Below, piece by piece: positions 43,138 to 51,032 of a DNA stretch of 51,032 nucleotides (the stretch's first letter is position 1; each line of letters begins with the position of its first letter). This DNA comes from an uncultured Phocaeicola sp. (GTDB lineage Bacteria; Bacteroidota; Bacteroidia; Bacteroidales; Bacteroidaceae): contig CALUIE010000010.1 of the NCBI GenBank assembly GCA_944320605.1, forward strand, positions 1 to 51,032, written 5' to 3'. Below the pieces are notes generated by a model. That model searched no databases, had not been told where the DNA came from, and saw nothing but the letters and a program-made list of their open reading frames with translations. The position numbers and the translations under genes are program-made.

Positions 43138-44478
43138 ATGGGAAACCCTAAAGCATTTCTAAATATACCTCGACAAGAGGCCGGTTATCGTCCGATACAC
43201 GAACGTGTAACCGATTATAGCGAAGTAGAGCAAACTTTGAACACTGGTGAACGTAAATTACAGGCAAGCCGCTGTATGGACTGCGGAGTTCCGTTTTGCC
43301 ACTGGGCATGTCCGTTAGGTAATCGTCCTCCTGAATTTCAGGATGCCCTTTGCAAAGGAGACTGGCACAAAGCATACGAAATATTAAGCAATACTAATGA
43401 TTTTCCCGAATTTACGGGAAGGATATGTCCGGCACTGTGCGAAAAGTCATGTGTCCTGAAACTAAGCATTGACTCGCCTGTAACTATTCGTGAAGATGAA
43501 GCAGCAATAATAGAAGCGGCATTCCGAGAAGGATATATAATTCCTAACAAATATGAAAGGAACGGCAAGAAAGTAGCTGTCATCGGTTCAGGTCCTGCAG
43601 GACTGGCCGCAGCGAACCAACTTAATCGTCGTGGATACGAAGTAACTGTATTCGAACGCGACGAAATGCCTGGCGGTTTGTTGAGATATGGAATTCCTAA
43701 TTTCAAACTCGGGAAAAATATCATAGACCGCAGATTGCATATAATGGAAGAAGAAGGTATAATTTTCAAGACAAACGAAGAAATAGACCTTGCACACTTA
43801 CCTGAAGGATTCGACGCATACGCAATATGCACAGGAACACCACAGGCACGAGATTTGGCAATACCGGGGCGAGAACTGTCAGGAATATATTTCGCTATGG
43901 ATATTCTGGCACAGCAAAACAGAATATTAGCAGGACTGGATATACAGGAAAAAGATAAGATTTCCGCACGTGGAAAGCACGTTCTGGTCATAGGAGGTGG
44001 AGATACGGGAAGTGACTGTATAGGAACAGCACACAGACAAGGTGCTTTAGATGTTACACAAATTGAGATAATGCCAAAACCACCTGTAGGTAATAATCCT
44101 GCCACTCCGTGGCCTCAATGGCCTGTTGTATTGAAAACCAGTTCAAGCCATGAAGAAGGATGCACAAGACGATGGAATCTGAACTCAAATAAATTCATTG
44201 GCAAGAATGGTAAAGTGACAGGTGTGGAAGTGGAAGAAGTGGAATGGATACCGGCTACGGACGGAGGACGCCCTACTATGAAGCCTACAGGAAAGAAAGA
44301 AATCATCAAAGCCGACCTTGTACTGCTGGCTATGGGATTCCTGAAACCGCAATTACCGGAACTTCCTTCGAATGCTGTAGTGGCGGGAGACGCAGCCACA
44401 GGTCCTTCTCTTGTAGTCAAATGTATTGCGGCTGGACGCAAAGCGGCAAAAGAGATTGATAATATGTTTGATAATTAA
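43138..44478 (+). CDS. gltD: Glutamate synthase small subunit
   Basis: This 446-residue protein has an N-terminal iron-sulfur domain (CMDCGVPFCHWACPLGNRPPEF and CPALCEKSCVL). FAD- and NADPH-binding Rossmann folds follow (VAVIGSGPAGLAAANQLNRRGYEVTVFERDEMPGGLLRYGIPNFKL and VLVIGGGDTGSDCIGTAHRQGA). It passes electrons from NADPH to the large subunit. ATG 43138 is preferred over an in-frame TTG nine bases upstream because MGNPKAFLNIPRQEAGYRP is the usual start. It lies 76 bases after gltB, with a palindromic element in the gap. Confidence 0.97.
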   Translation: MGNPKAFLNIPRQEAGYRPIHERVTDYSEVEQTLNTGERKLQASRCMDCGVPFCHWACPLGNRPPEFQDALCKGDWHKAYEILSNTNDFPEFTGRICPALCEKSCVLKLSIDSPVTIREDEAAIIEAAFREGYIIPNKYERNGKKVAVIGSGPAGLAAANQLNRRGYEVTVFERDEMPGGLLRYGIPNFKLGKNIIDRRLHIMEEEGIIFKTNEEIDLAHLPEGFDAYAICTGTPQARDLAIPGRELSGIYFAMDILAQQNRILAGLDIQEKDKISARGKHVLVIGGGDTGSDCIGTAHRQGALDVTQIEIMPKPPVGNNPATPWPQWPVVLKTSSSHEEGCTRRWNLNSNKFIGKNGKVTGVEVEEVEWIPATDGGRPTMKPTGKKEIIKADLVLLAMGFLKPQLPELPSNAVVAGDAATGPSLVVKCIAAGRKAAKEIDNMFDN

Positions 44479-44560
44479 TAATGAAAAATGAAGAATTAAT
44501 AATGAAAAATGACAGCATCAACCAGCTTTTAATTATTAATTCTTAATTAACTAGAAAACT
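44479..44560. repeat. AT-rich palindromic element between gltD and asnB
   Basis: AAGAATTAATAAT (44491-44503) and ATTATTAATTCTT (44532-44544) are perfect 13-bp arms. AATGAAAAATGA occurs twice (44480 and 44501). The right side (CTTTTAATT-TTAATTCTTAATTA) matches the element at 43101-43125 at nearly every base. Confidence 0.7.
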
Positions 44561-46255
44561 ATGTGTGGAATAGCATGTATTTTCAATATAAAGCAACAGA
44601 CGCCTGAACTGAGACAAAAGGCTCTCACGATGGTGAAACGCATACGCCACCGCGGTCCTGACTGGAGCGGAATATATTGCGGTGGTTCAGCAATATTGGC
44701 ACACGAACGTCTGTCAATAGTAGATCCTCAAAGCGGAGGACAACCATTGTTTTCTCCTGACAGGAAACAAATTCTTGCTGTAAATGGAGAAATATACAAC
44801 CATCGTGACATACGTACAGAATTTGCAGGGAAATATGAATTTCAGACGGGTAGCGACTGCGAAGTAATACTCGCTCTGTACCGTAAATACGGAATTAATT
44901 TCATGGAGCAATTAAGCGGTATTTTCGCATTTGCGCTATATGACGAAGAGCGCGACGAATTTCTAATTGCACGCGATCCTATAGGTGTAATTCCATTATA
45001 TATAGGCTATGATGCAGATGGTACCGTTTATTGTGCAAGCGAACTGAAAGCACTCGAAGGATTATGCGATAAATACGAACCGTTTCTGCCCGGACATTAT
45101 TATTGGAGCAAGGAAGGCAAGATGCACAAGTGGTATGAACGTGACTGGACTGATTACGAAGCTGTAAAAGACAGATATACGGACTGTACTTCTGATGAAG
45201 CATATAAAAGTCAGGTAGATGATGTAAGAAGCGCACTTGAAGACGCGGTAAAACGTCAGTTAATGAGTGACGTTCCATACGGTGTACTGCTTTCAGGCGG
45301 ACTCGATTCGTCGGTAATATCTGCTATAGCAAAAAAATTTGCAGACAAACGTGTAGAAACCGATGGAAAACAGGATGCGTGGTGGCCGCAACTACATTCA
45401 TTTGCAGTAGGACTTAAAGGTGCCCCGGACCTGGGAAAAGCACGTATAGTAGCAGAACATATAGGTACTGTGCATCACGAAATAAACTATACAATCCAAG
45501 AAGGTCTGGATGCAATACGTGACGTGATTTATTACATTGAGACATACGATGTAACCACAGTACGTGCCTCCACTCCAATGTATCTGTTGGCACGTGTCAT
45601 TAAATCAATGGGAATAAAGATGGTACTTAGTGGCGAAGGAGCAGATGAGGTATTTGGAGGTTATCTGTATTTTCATAAGGCACCTGACGCACGTGCTTTC
45701 CATGAGGAGACTGTACGAAAGCTCTCAAAACTTCATCTTTATGACTGTCTGCGCGCAAACAAATCACTTTCTGCCTGGGGGGTAGAAGGTAGAGTTCCAT
45801 TTCTTGATAAAGAGTTCCTTGATGTCGCAATGCGCCTGAATCCTGCAGTAAAGATGTGTCCGGGAAAAGAAATTGAGAAAAAAATTGTTCGCGATGCTTT
45901 TTCCACATTACTTCCGGAAGCTGTGGTATGGAGACAGAAAGAACAATTCTCAGATGGTGTAGGATATTCATGGATAGATACACTGAAAGCTATCACAACG
46001 GCAGCAGTAAGCGACGAACAAATGGAACATGCGGCAGAACGCTTCCCGATAAACCCACCACAGAACAAGGAAGAATATTACTACCGTAGTATTTTTGAAG
46101 AACATTTTCCAAGTGATTCTGCAGCCAGGTCTGTACCAAGCATACCAAGTGTAGCATGTTCTACAGCCGAAGCATTAGCCTGGGACGCAGCTTTCAAAAA
46201 CATGAACGATCCAAGTGGGCGTGCTGTGGCCGGTGTTCATGAAGCCGCATATTAA
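44561..46255 (+). CDS. asnB: Asparagine synthetase B, glutamine-hydrolysing
   Basis: This 564-residue protein starts MCGIACIFNIKQQTPELRQK with the catalytic Cys2. The glutaminase half has RIRHRGPDWSG, AHERLSIVDPQSGGQPL and VNGEIYNH. The synthetase half has the ATP-binding loop VLLSGGLDSSVISA, then SGEGADEVFGGY and GVEGRVPFLDKEFLDVAM. It converts aspartate, glutamine and ATP to asparagine. It is third in the gltB-gltD-asnB-dapF-dapL cluster, which links nitrogen handling with diaminopimelate synthesis. Length is normal for AsnB. Confidence 0.97.
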   Translation: MCGIACIFNIKQQTPELRQKALTMVKRIRHRGPDWSGIYCGGSAILAHERLSIVDPQSGGQPLFSPDRKQILAVNGEIYNHRDIRTEFAGKYEFQTGSDCEVILALYRKYGINFMEQLSGIFAFALYDEERDEFLIARDPIGVIPLYIGYDADGTVYCASELKALEGLCDKYEPFLPGHYYWSKEGKMHKWYERDWTDYEAVKDRYTDCTSDEAYKSQVDDVRSALEDAVKRQLMSDVPYGVLLSGGLDSSVISAIAKKFADKRVETDGKQDAWWPQLHSFAVGLKGAPDLGKARIVAEHIGTVHHEINYTIQEGLDAIRDVIYYIETYDVTTVRASTPMYLLARVIKSMGIKMVLSGEGADEVFGGYLYFHKAPDARAFHEETVRKLSKLHLYDCLRANKSLSAWGVEGRVPFLDKEFLDVAMRLNPAVKMCPGKEIEKKIVRDAFSTLLPEAVVWRQKEQFSDGVGYSWIDTLKAITTAAVSDEQMEHAAERFPINPPQNKEEYYYRSIFEEHFPSDSAARSVPSIPSVACSTAEALAWDAAFKNMNDPSGRAVAGVHEAAY

Positions 46256-46267
46256 AAAAACGGAGTA

Positions 46268-46318
46268 TCAGGTACCAGCAGCAAAACCTTTCTTGAAAAG
46301 AGTAATGCTGTTACCTGA
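46268..46318 (+). other. Hairpin between asnB and dapF
   Basis: TCAGGTA-C-CAGCA (46268-46280) and TGCTG-T-TACCTGA (46306-46318) pair around a 25-base loop. No T-tract follows, so it is not a classical terminator. It may adjust dapF expression or stabilise the message; I do not recognise a riboswitch. Confidence 0.5.
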
Positions 46319-46347
46319 GACCATACAAAACAAAAAAACAAAAAAGC

Positions 46348-47157
46348 ATGAATATAAAATTTACAAAGATGCATGGAGCCGGAAATGATTACATATATGT
46401 AAATACCATGTATTATCCGGTTGACAATCCTGAAGAATTGGCTGTGGAATGGAGTCGTCCTCATACCGGAATAGGCAGTGATGGTTTGGTTCTTATAGGT
46501 AATTCGCAAGTAGCGGACTTCAGTATGCGAATATTCAATGCCGACGGTTCCGAAGCACGGATGTGCGGTAACGCAAGCCGCTGCATTGGCAAATATCTTT
46601 ACGAAGAAGGACTTACATCAAAAACCAGCATAACACTTGAGACACTTTCAGGTATAAAGCTACTGAAACTACATCTCAGGCCTGACAACCATGTTGAAAA
46701 AGTTACCGTTGACATGGGAGTTCCGGAAAACATACATAAAGTACATTTAGGCGAAGGATACGGATTCAGCGAAGGAATGGCTGTTTCAATGGGGAATCCA
46801 CACTTAGTGATATTTGTTGATAATGTTGCAAGAACAGACATTGCGACGTTAGGACACAAACTGGAAAGGCACCCGCTATTTCCGGACAGAGTAAATGTTG
46901 AATTCGCACAAATAATTTCTAAAGGTGACATACGCATGAGAGTATGGGAACGCGGTTCCGGAATAACGATGGCATGTGGAACAGGAGCTTGCGCAACTGC
47001 TGTTGCCGCTGCCCACACCGGCAAGTGTGGCAGGATATCACAAGTAAGGATGGATGGAGGTACATTGGAAATAAAATGGGACACTTCCGATAACCACGTA
47101 TATATGACAGGTCCAGCAGTTAAGGTTTTCAATGGAGAAATAAACATCAATGAATAG
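46348..47157 (+). CDS. dapF: Diaminopimelate epimerase
   Basis: This 269-residue enzyme begins [19 protein letters not shown], the DapF signature. Its two catalytic cysteines lie in MCGNASRC and [12 protein letters not shown]. It converts LL-diaminopimelate to the meso form, using the product of dapL, which begins 3 bases after its stop. GNASRC in place of the commoner GNGxRC is a usual variation in Bacteroidales. It acts in the cytosol. Confidence 0.96.
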   Translation: MNIKFTKMHGAGNDYIYVNTMYYPVDNPEELAVEWSRPHTGIGSDGLVLIGNSQVADFSMRIFNADGSEARMCGNASRCIGKYLYEEGLTSKTSITLETLSGIKLLKLHLRPDNHVEKVTVDMGVPENIHKVHLGEGYGFSEGMAVSMGNPHLVIFVDNVARTDIATLGHKLERHPLFPDRVNVEFAQIISKGDIRMRVWERGSGITMACGTGACATAVAAAHTGKCGRISQVRMDGGTLEIKWDTSDNHVYMTGPAVKVFNGEININE

Positions 47158-47160
47158 ATT

Positions 47161-48396
47161 ATGGCTATAATAAACGATAATTTTCTAAGACTGACAGACA
47201 GTTACCTATTCTCAGATATTGCACGTAAAGTAGATGCTTTTACCAGATGTAATCCCAATATACATCTCATAAGATTAGGTATTGGCGATGTAACGCGTCC
47301 TCTACCTCAGGCATGTATAGAGGCTATGCATCGTGCAGCTGATGAACTGTCAAATAAATCAACATTTCACGGTTACGGTCCGGAACAAGGTTATGATTTT
47401 CTGATTGAAGCCATAATTAAAAACGATTTCGAACATCGGGGCATACATCTGTCACAAAATGAGGTATTCATTAACGACGGTGCAAAAAGCGATACAGGTA
47501 ATATAGGTGACATATTTCATAAGGACAATACCATAGCTGTTACAGATCCTATATACCCTGTATATATAGACAGTAATGTCATGGCAGGAAGAGCCGGAAT
47601 ACCTGATCCTGACGGACGATGGAGCAATATCACATATCTGCCATGCAATGAAGGAAATAAGTTTGTACCTCAGTTACCACAGAAACGCCCGGACATTATA
47701 TACTTGTGTTATCCGAATAATCCTACGGGAACTACCCTTACAGCAACCGAGTTGAAACAATGGGTGGACTATGCCTTGAAGAACAATTCAATAATATTTT
47801 TCGATGCAGCTTACGAGGCGTTTATACGCGAAGATAATGTTCCGCATTCAATTTACGAAATAGAAGGAGCACGAAAATGCGCCATTGAATTCCGCAGTTT
47901 TTCCAAAACTGCCGGTTTCACAGGAGTACGTTGCGGCTATACTGTTATCCCAGACGAAGTGACAGCATACTCATCCGACGGTAAATCTGTTCCTTTAAAC
48001 AAACTATGGTTAAGACGGCAATGTACGAAATTCAACGGGACCAGCTATATCACACAACGTGCCGCAGAAGCAGTATATTCACAGGAAGGGAAAAAACAGG
48101 TAAAAGCAAACATAGACTATTATCTGGAAAATGCCCGTATAATGCGCGAAGGATTCCACAATACAGGAATGACAGTATATGGAGGAAAGAATTCGCCATA
48201 TCTATGGCTCAAGACTCCAGATGGCAGCAGCTCATGGCAGTTTTTTGATACACTGATGAACCGTGCCCACGTTATAGGTACTCCAGGAGTAGGTTTCGGA
48301 CCTTCGGGTGAAGGATTCTTGCGACTGACTGCATTCGGAAGCAGAGAGGACTGTATTGAAGCAATGAACCGTATAAAACAAACATACGATAATTGA
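47161..48396 (+). CDS. dapL: LL-diaminopimelate aminotransferase
   Basis: This 411-residue PLP enzyme of the class I aminotransferase fold starts [21 protein letters not shown]. It contains [36 protein letters not shown] and the PLP lysine context [17 protein letters not shown]. It makes LL-diaminopimelate in one step from tetrahydrodipicolinate and glutamate, so the glutamate synthase encoded upstream supplies its amino donor. It is the last gene of the cluster and is followed by a terminator. Confidence 0.96.
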   Translation: MAIINDNFLRLTDSYLFSDIARKVDAFTRCNPNIHLIRLGIGDVTRPLPQACIEAMHRAADELSNKSTFHGYGPEQGYDFLIEAIIKNDFEHRGIHLSQNEVFINDGAKSDTGNIGDIFHKDNTIAVTDPIYPVYIDSNVMAGRAGIPDPDGRWSNITYLPCNEGNKFVPQLPQKRPDIIYLCYPNNPTGTTLTATELKQWVDYALKNNSIIFFDAAYEAFIREDNVPHSIYEIEGARKCAIEFRSFSKTAGFTGVRCGYTVIPDEVTAYSSDGKSVPLNKLWLRRQCTKFNGTSYITQRAAEAVYSQEGKKQVKANIDYYLENARIMREGFHNTGMTVYGGKNSPYLWLKTPDGSSSWQFFDTLMNRAHVIGTPGVGFGPSGEGFLRLTAFGSREDCIEAMNRIKQTYDN

Positions 48397-48435
48397 CATC
48401 TGAAACTATACGTTTTGGTTTTATATGTATATCCC

Positions 48436-48479
48436 GGCAAGGCGGACTGGCATAAAAATGCCACGCCTTGCCTTTTTTT
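48436..48479 (+). terminator. Terminator of the gltB-dapL cluster
   Basis: GGCAAGGCG (48436-48444) pairs with CGCCTTGCC (48464-48472), an inner GGCAT/ATGCC stem sits in the loop, and seven T residues follow (48473-48479). Confidence 0.92.
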
Positions 48480-48696
48480 ATCCGTACAATACTTACGTTT
48501 ATCACGACATCAAAAAACAATTCAAACCTATAAAAACACTCAAAAAAATTGATTTAAATACTTATATTTCCAGAAAAAAAAGAATATATATAATAATTCA
48601 ATAACCAATACAAAACAGCTATTAAACTTAAAAGACTTACACCACATAAAGTTAGCTTATTATGTAATAGCAACAGCCTCTTTATGAGATGAAACA

Positions 48697-48727
48697 TTTG
48701 TAATGTACCTTATTTTTCATAATTTTG
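48697..48727 (+). promoter_or_regulatory. Complete Bacteroidales promoter of a leader RNA and lipoprotein
   Basis: TTTG (48697-48700), a 19-base spacer and TAATTTTG (48720-48727) match both promoter boxes at the right distance, predicting transcription from about 48734. The stretch 48480-48696 before it is AT-rich and shows nothing else I can support. Confidence 0.75.
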
Positions 48728-48733
48728 TATCGT

Positions 48734-49003
48734 CATGCTCTTCATGGCAAACATATTAAAAAACGAAGGTACACGAAAGTGTTTAACTGATTCTCTACGA
48801 CGAAGTCTGGTAAACTATTGTAGAACGGGAATGAGTAAACATCTCTCGCGTCATATCCATATATGGCGTGGGGCTGTTGCTTATTTTAATTCAAGGGTTT
48901 TACCAGAGCCTGTCGTATAAAATAAGTTAATGGTCTCGCGCTTTCTTTATTTGTGAACTCTCCTGAAACGAGACTGAATGGAGATAAACGACAATTCTGG
49001 TAT
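48734..49003 (+). ncRNA. Candidate structured RNA or long leader
   Basis: About 270 bases separate the predicted transcription start from the lipoprotein ATG at 49004. Several helices can be drawn. ACAC-GAAA-GTGT (48771-48782) has a GNRA loop. TCTACGA pairs with TTGTAGA (48794-48800/48818-48824). CGCGTCATA pairs with TATGGCGTG (48848-48856/48863-48871). CTTATTTTA pairs with TAAAATAAG (48881-48889/48919-48927). A possible closing helix joins TCTTCAT (48739) to ATGGAGA (48978). I do not recognise a known riboswitch or 6S/tmRNA. No terminator separates it from the gene, so a cis-acting leader is the simplest reading. Confidence 0.5.
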
Positions 49004-50287
49004 ATGAAAAAATTTTTATTAATGCTTGGTGCAGTAGCTTTAATGACTGCATGTAAAAATGATGACTCCAGTAATGCAGATTCTATTAATTATGAAGAAG
49101 GGTATAAATATCTGACGAGTCTTAATGTCAGTGATGCCAAAATGATTTATCAGAAAACAGCTAAAGGAATAACAAGAGCTGAAACTGGAGATGCTTATTA
49201 TAAACTTGATTTCTCAGGAAACGAAATAAAACTTTCAATAAAAGGAGAAGACGGTCAGGACAATAATATCAACATTAGTAAAGTCGTAAAACTTAGTGAT
49301 AAAGTCATTCTTGTAAATCCAGTCGCACAAGAAGTTCTGGACTTGTTTTATAAGCCTGTAGAAAATGATTTAGTAATAAACCTCGATTATCATAGTACAG
49401 AATATATGTCTATAGTTGATGTGGAAACAGAGAAACTATACAGATGGCCGAAAGAAATTCAGATTGATATATACGAAGGAACTTTAAAATCACAACAAGA
49501 CAATAAAGGTAATATTTACTTTACATCAGGTAATTTCTCATATAATCAGATTTACAAACTTAACGTTTCAGATTTTACTATGCAATCAATGTTACCGGAT
49601 GGACAGGAATTCACAAACTTTGATGTAACAGGTAATGGTTTTATCATGTATTGGAATGATAATACTGATGATAAAAACTATAAAGTAAAATGTCCGGGAG
49701 ATAGAATTTATCCTATCACCGCTGTTCCTTTTATGATAAGAGATGAACTTTATTCATATAAAGATAAAAAGATTATCAAATGGGAAACAGTTGGTAATAA
49801 TGAAATGAAAGAAACAGAGGTATGTGAATTTAATAATTTACCTGATGATGTTATATCAAGTGACAAATATGAAATTCAACAAGTTCTTAACAACTATGCA
49901 AAAAACACAGCTCTATTACGTGATAATTGGGGAAGTTGGTATGAATTTAACGGAGAAACATATAGCGAAGTAGAAATCCCGCAAGATTTTAATTGGTATG
50001 AGCTTGAGCCTGATTGTTTTTATACGAACAAAGCATGGTACAGACAAGATAATACACATTTTAGTAAACTAAGCATGAATGATTATCAAGTTTCAGAATT
50101 TCAAGTTTTAGACTATGAGATACAGAGTATTTCTACAAGTTCTGAAAGTGCTAATATAACATTTACCGGTATCAGATATATAGATGGTGCTAATGTTATA
50201 GGAACTATAAATGAATCAAATGAAATTATAATAGATAATGCTGCTGGCAATGGAGAAAAAATCATCAACCTTATTCCACTAAACTAA
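49004..50287 (+). CDS. Unrecognised surface or periplasmic lipoprotein
   Basis: This 427-residue protein starts MKKFLLMLGAVALMTACKNDDSS, a clear lipoprotein signal with cysteine at 17. The ATG at 49004 is chosen because this gives the signal at the very N-terminus; an in-frame GTG at 48953 would bury it. The mature protein is rich in Asp, Asn, Tyr and Lys. It has repeated beta-strand segments of the form xVSDFTMQSMLP, SKLSMNDYQVSEFQVLDYEIQSI and SANITFTGIRYIDGANVIGTI, which suggests a beta-propeller or beta-sandwich fold. I do not recognise a family. It is a single gene behind a long leader and ahead of a terminator. Confidence 0.7.
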   Translation: MKKFLLMLGAVALMTACKNDDSSNADSINYEEGYKYLTSLNVSDAKMIYQKTAKGITRAETGDAYYKLDFSGNEIKLSIKGEDGQDNNINISKVVKLSDKVILVNPVAQEVLDLFYKPVENDLVINLDYHSTEYMSIVDVETEKLYRWPKEIQIDIYEGTLKSQQDNKGNIYFTSGNFSYNQIYKLNVSDFTMQSMLPDGQEFTNFDVTGNGFIMYWNDNTDDKNYKVKCPGDRIYPITAVPFMIRDELYSYKDKKIIKWETVGNNEMKETEVCEFNNLPDDVISSDKYEIQQVLNNYAKNTALLRDNWGSWYEFNGETYSEVEIPQDFNWYELEPDCFYTNKAWYRQDNTHFSKLSMNDYQVSEFQVLDYEIQSISTSSESANITFTGIRYIDGANVIGTINESNEIIIDNAAGNGEKIINLIPLN

Positions 50288-50310
50288 TCATTTCATATAT
50301 ATAGAAAATA

Positions 50311-50340
50311 CTTCCGTTATTTATAATGGGAGGATTTTTT
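50311..50340 (+). terminator. Terminator of the lipoprotein gene
   Basis: CTTCCGTTA (50311-50319) pairs with TAATGGGAG (50324-50332) with two G-U pairs, followed by six T residues. From 50341 to about 50559 I see no gene or further signal. Confidence 0.75.
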
Positions 50341-50559
50341 GTTACCAAATTATCTTAAAACTTAATCTACGTACACCTAAAAACATCCTCGTTTAAATTT
50401 TTCTCAGGTATTAGGAATATTCAAAAACACTATTGCTTTCTATAAAAAACATAAGTTCAGTATCTTATTAAGAAATACACAGTAATTATCCCTTACTATA
50501 TTTTCCACGATTGGAACATATAAACTTATTCAATTTCAGAATATCTTTATATAAACAAA

Positions 50560-50587
50560 AGAGGATGTATCTTTGGATACATCCTCT
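50560..50587 (-). terminator. Terminator of the rplQ operon
   Basis: A perfect 12-bp stem (AGAGGATGTATC and its complement) with a 4-base loop lies 26 bases after the rplQ stop, and the minus strand continues with TTTTGTTT. Confidence 0.9.
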
Positions 50588-50612
50588 AAAATTATATATA
50601 GCATATACAGAA

Positions 50613-51032
50613 TTATTCAGCTTTAGGGGCTTCTTCTGTTGTTGCTTCTGCTGCTGGTGTTTCAGTAGCTGGAACTTCAGCTGCAGCACTCTTCTTAGAA
50701 CGACGTGTGCGAGTAGTTTTCTTAACAGCTGATTTAGCCATGTTCTCGTTGTAGTCAACTAATTCGATGAAACACATTTCAGCGTTATCACCTAAACGAT
50801 GACCAGTCTTGATAATACGAGTGTATCCACCCGGACGATCGGCAACTTTAACAGAGATTTCTTTGAAAAGTTCTGTCACTGCATACTTATCCTGCAAATT
50901 ACTGAATACAACACGACGTGAATTTGTTGTGTCTTCCTTTGATCTTGTTATCAAAGGTTCAACGAACTTTTTCAAAGCTTTAGCCTTCGCAACAGTCGTA
51001 GTGATTCTTTTGTGCTTAATCAAAGAACATGC
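50613..51032 (-). CDS. rplQ: Ribosomal protein L17, C-terminal part
   Basis: The frame is open to the right edge, so the N-terminus is missing. The visible part reads [34 protein letters not shown], the conserved L17 core. [28 protein letters not shown] completes the ribosomal domain. A TTG at 51023 is an internal codon and not the start. After the core come about 45 residues rich in Lys, Arg, Ala, Glu and Thr, an extension seen in Bacteroidetes L17. It is the last gene of its operon. Confidence 0.96.
   Translation of the reverse strand, partial: ACSLIKHKRITTTVAKAKALKKFVEPLITRSKEDTTNSRRVVFSNLQDKYAVTELFKEISVKVADRPGGYTRIIKTGHRLGDNAEMCFIELVDYNENMAKSAVKKTTRTRRSKKSAAAEVPATETPAAEATTEEAPKAE

Noticed and set aside
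43338..44105. 255-codon minus-strand frame within gltD
   Set aside because: It is antisense to conserved gltD motifs; the frame is a by-product of codon composition.
46268..46318. Lysine or other riboswitch before dapF
   Set aside because: Only a single hairpin is visible, with no conserved core of a known riboswitch.
48735..48920. 61-codon open frame in the leader region before the lipoprotein
   Set aside because: Its ATG falls on the predicted transcription start, the translation is basic and resembles no family, and the DNA is better explained by paired RNA helices.

Overview
The window comes from a Bacteroidales chromosome (Bacteroides/Prevotella-type). The evidence is three SusC families with their SusD lipoproteins, a hybrid two-component regulator, Bacteroidales -7 promoter boxes (TAnnTTTG) in front of many genes, DapL plus Ddh lysine/peptidoglycan genes, and an AT-rich base composition. 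I cannot name the species from sequence alone.

Layout. 1-1.2 kb: 3' end of carB and a small DUF4250 gene. 1.2-2.7 kb: an unrecognised cytosolic protein. 2.9-14.9 kb: a two-state SusC switch. A complete SusC/SusD/two-lipoprotein operon reads leftward. A tyrosine recombinase gene reads rightward from the other side of its promoter. Beyond that lies a second SusC gene with no start, signal peptide or promoter, followed by its own SusD. Identical 16-bp inverted sites lie inside both SusC reading frames in the same codon phase, so inversion of about 1.75 kb would exchange which SusC/SusD set is expressed. 15-16.1 kb: a Fic protein. 16.1-16.3 kb: an unusual array of short motifs in 11-bp register. 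16.4-33.6 kb: a fructan (probably levan) utilisation locus. It has a hybrid two-component regulator with a periplasmic sugar-binding domain, an embedded YoeB-type toxin-antitoxin pair, and a ten-gene leftward operon: SusC, SusD, a DUF4960 lipoprotein, an endo-levanase-like GH32 lipoprotein, a fimbrillin-DUF4960 fusion, an exo-acting GH32, an MFS permease, a small peptide and a fructokinase. 33.7-51 kb: housekeeping genes lgt, ddh, ruvA, glmS, gltB-gltD-asnB-dapF-dapL, an unrecognised lipoprotein behind a long structured leader, and the 3' part of rplQ.

How the parts work together. In the fructan locus the surface GH32 enzyme cuts polymer held by SusD and the DUF4960 lipoproteins. SusC imports oligosaccharides, the periplasmic GH32 releases fructose, the permease takes it into the cytoplasm and fructokinase phosphorylates it. 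Periplasmic fructose probably signals through the hybrid regulator to a repeat-rich site upstream of susC. In the gltB-dapL cluster, glutamate synthase and asparagine synthetase handle nitrogen, and DapL/DapF make meso-diaminopimelate, with Ddh nearby as a second route.

The most notable signals are the in-frame SusC inversion switch and a family of intergenic elements built on an 11- or 22-bp period. These occur next to the stop codons of four unrelated genes, and two of them (2.8 kb and 16.1 kb) are clearly related in sequence and bracket the phase-variable region and the Fic gene. The SusC switch has precedents in Bacteroides; I know of no description of the 11-bp elements.
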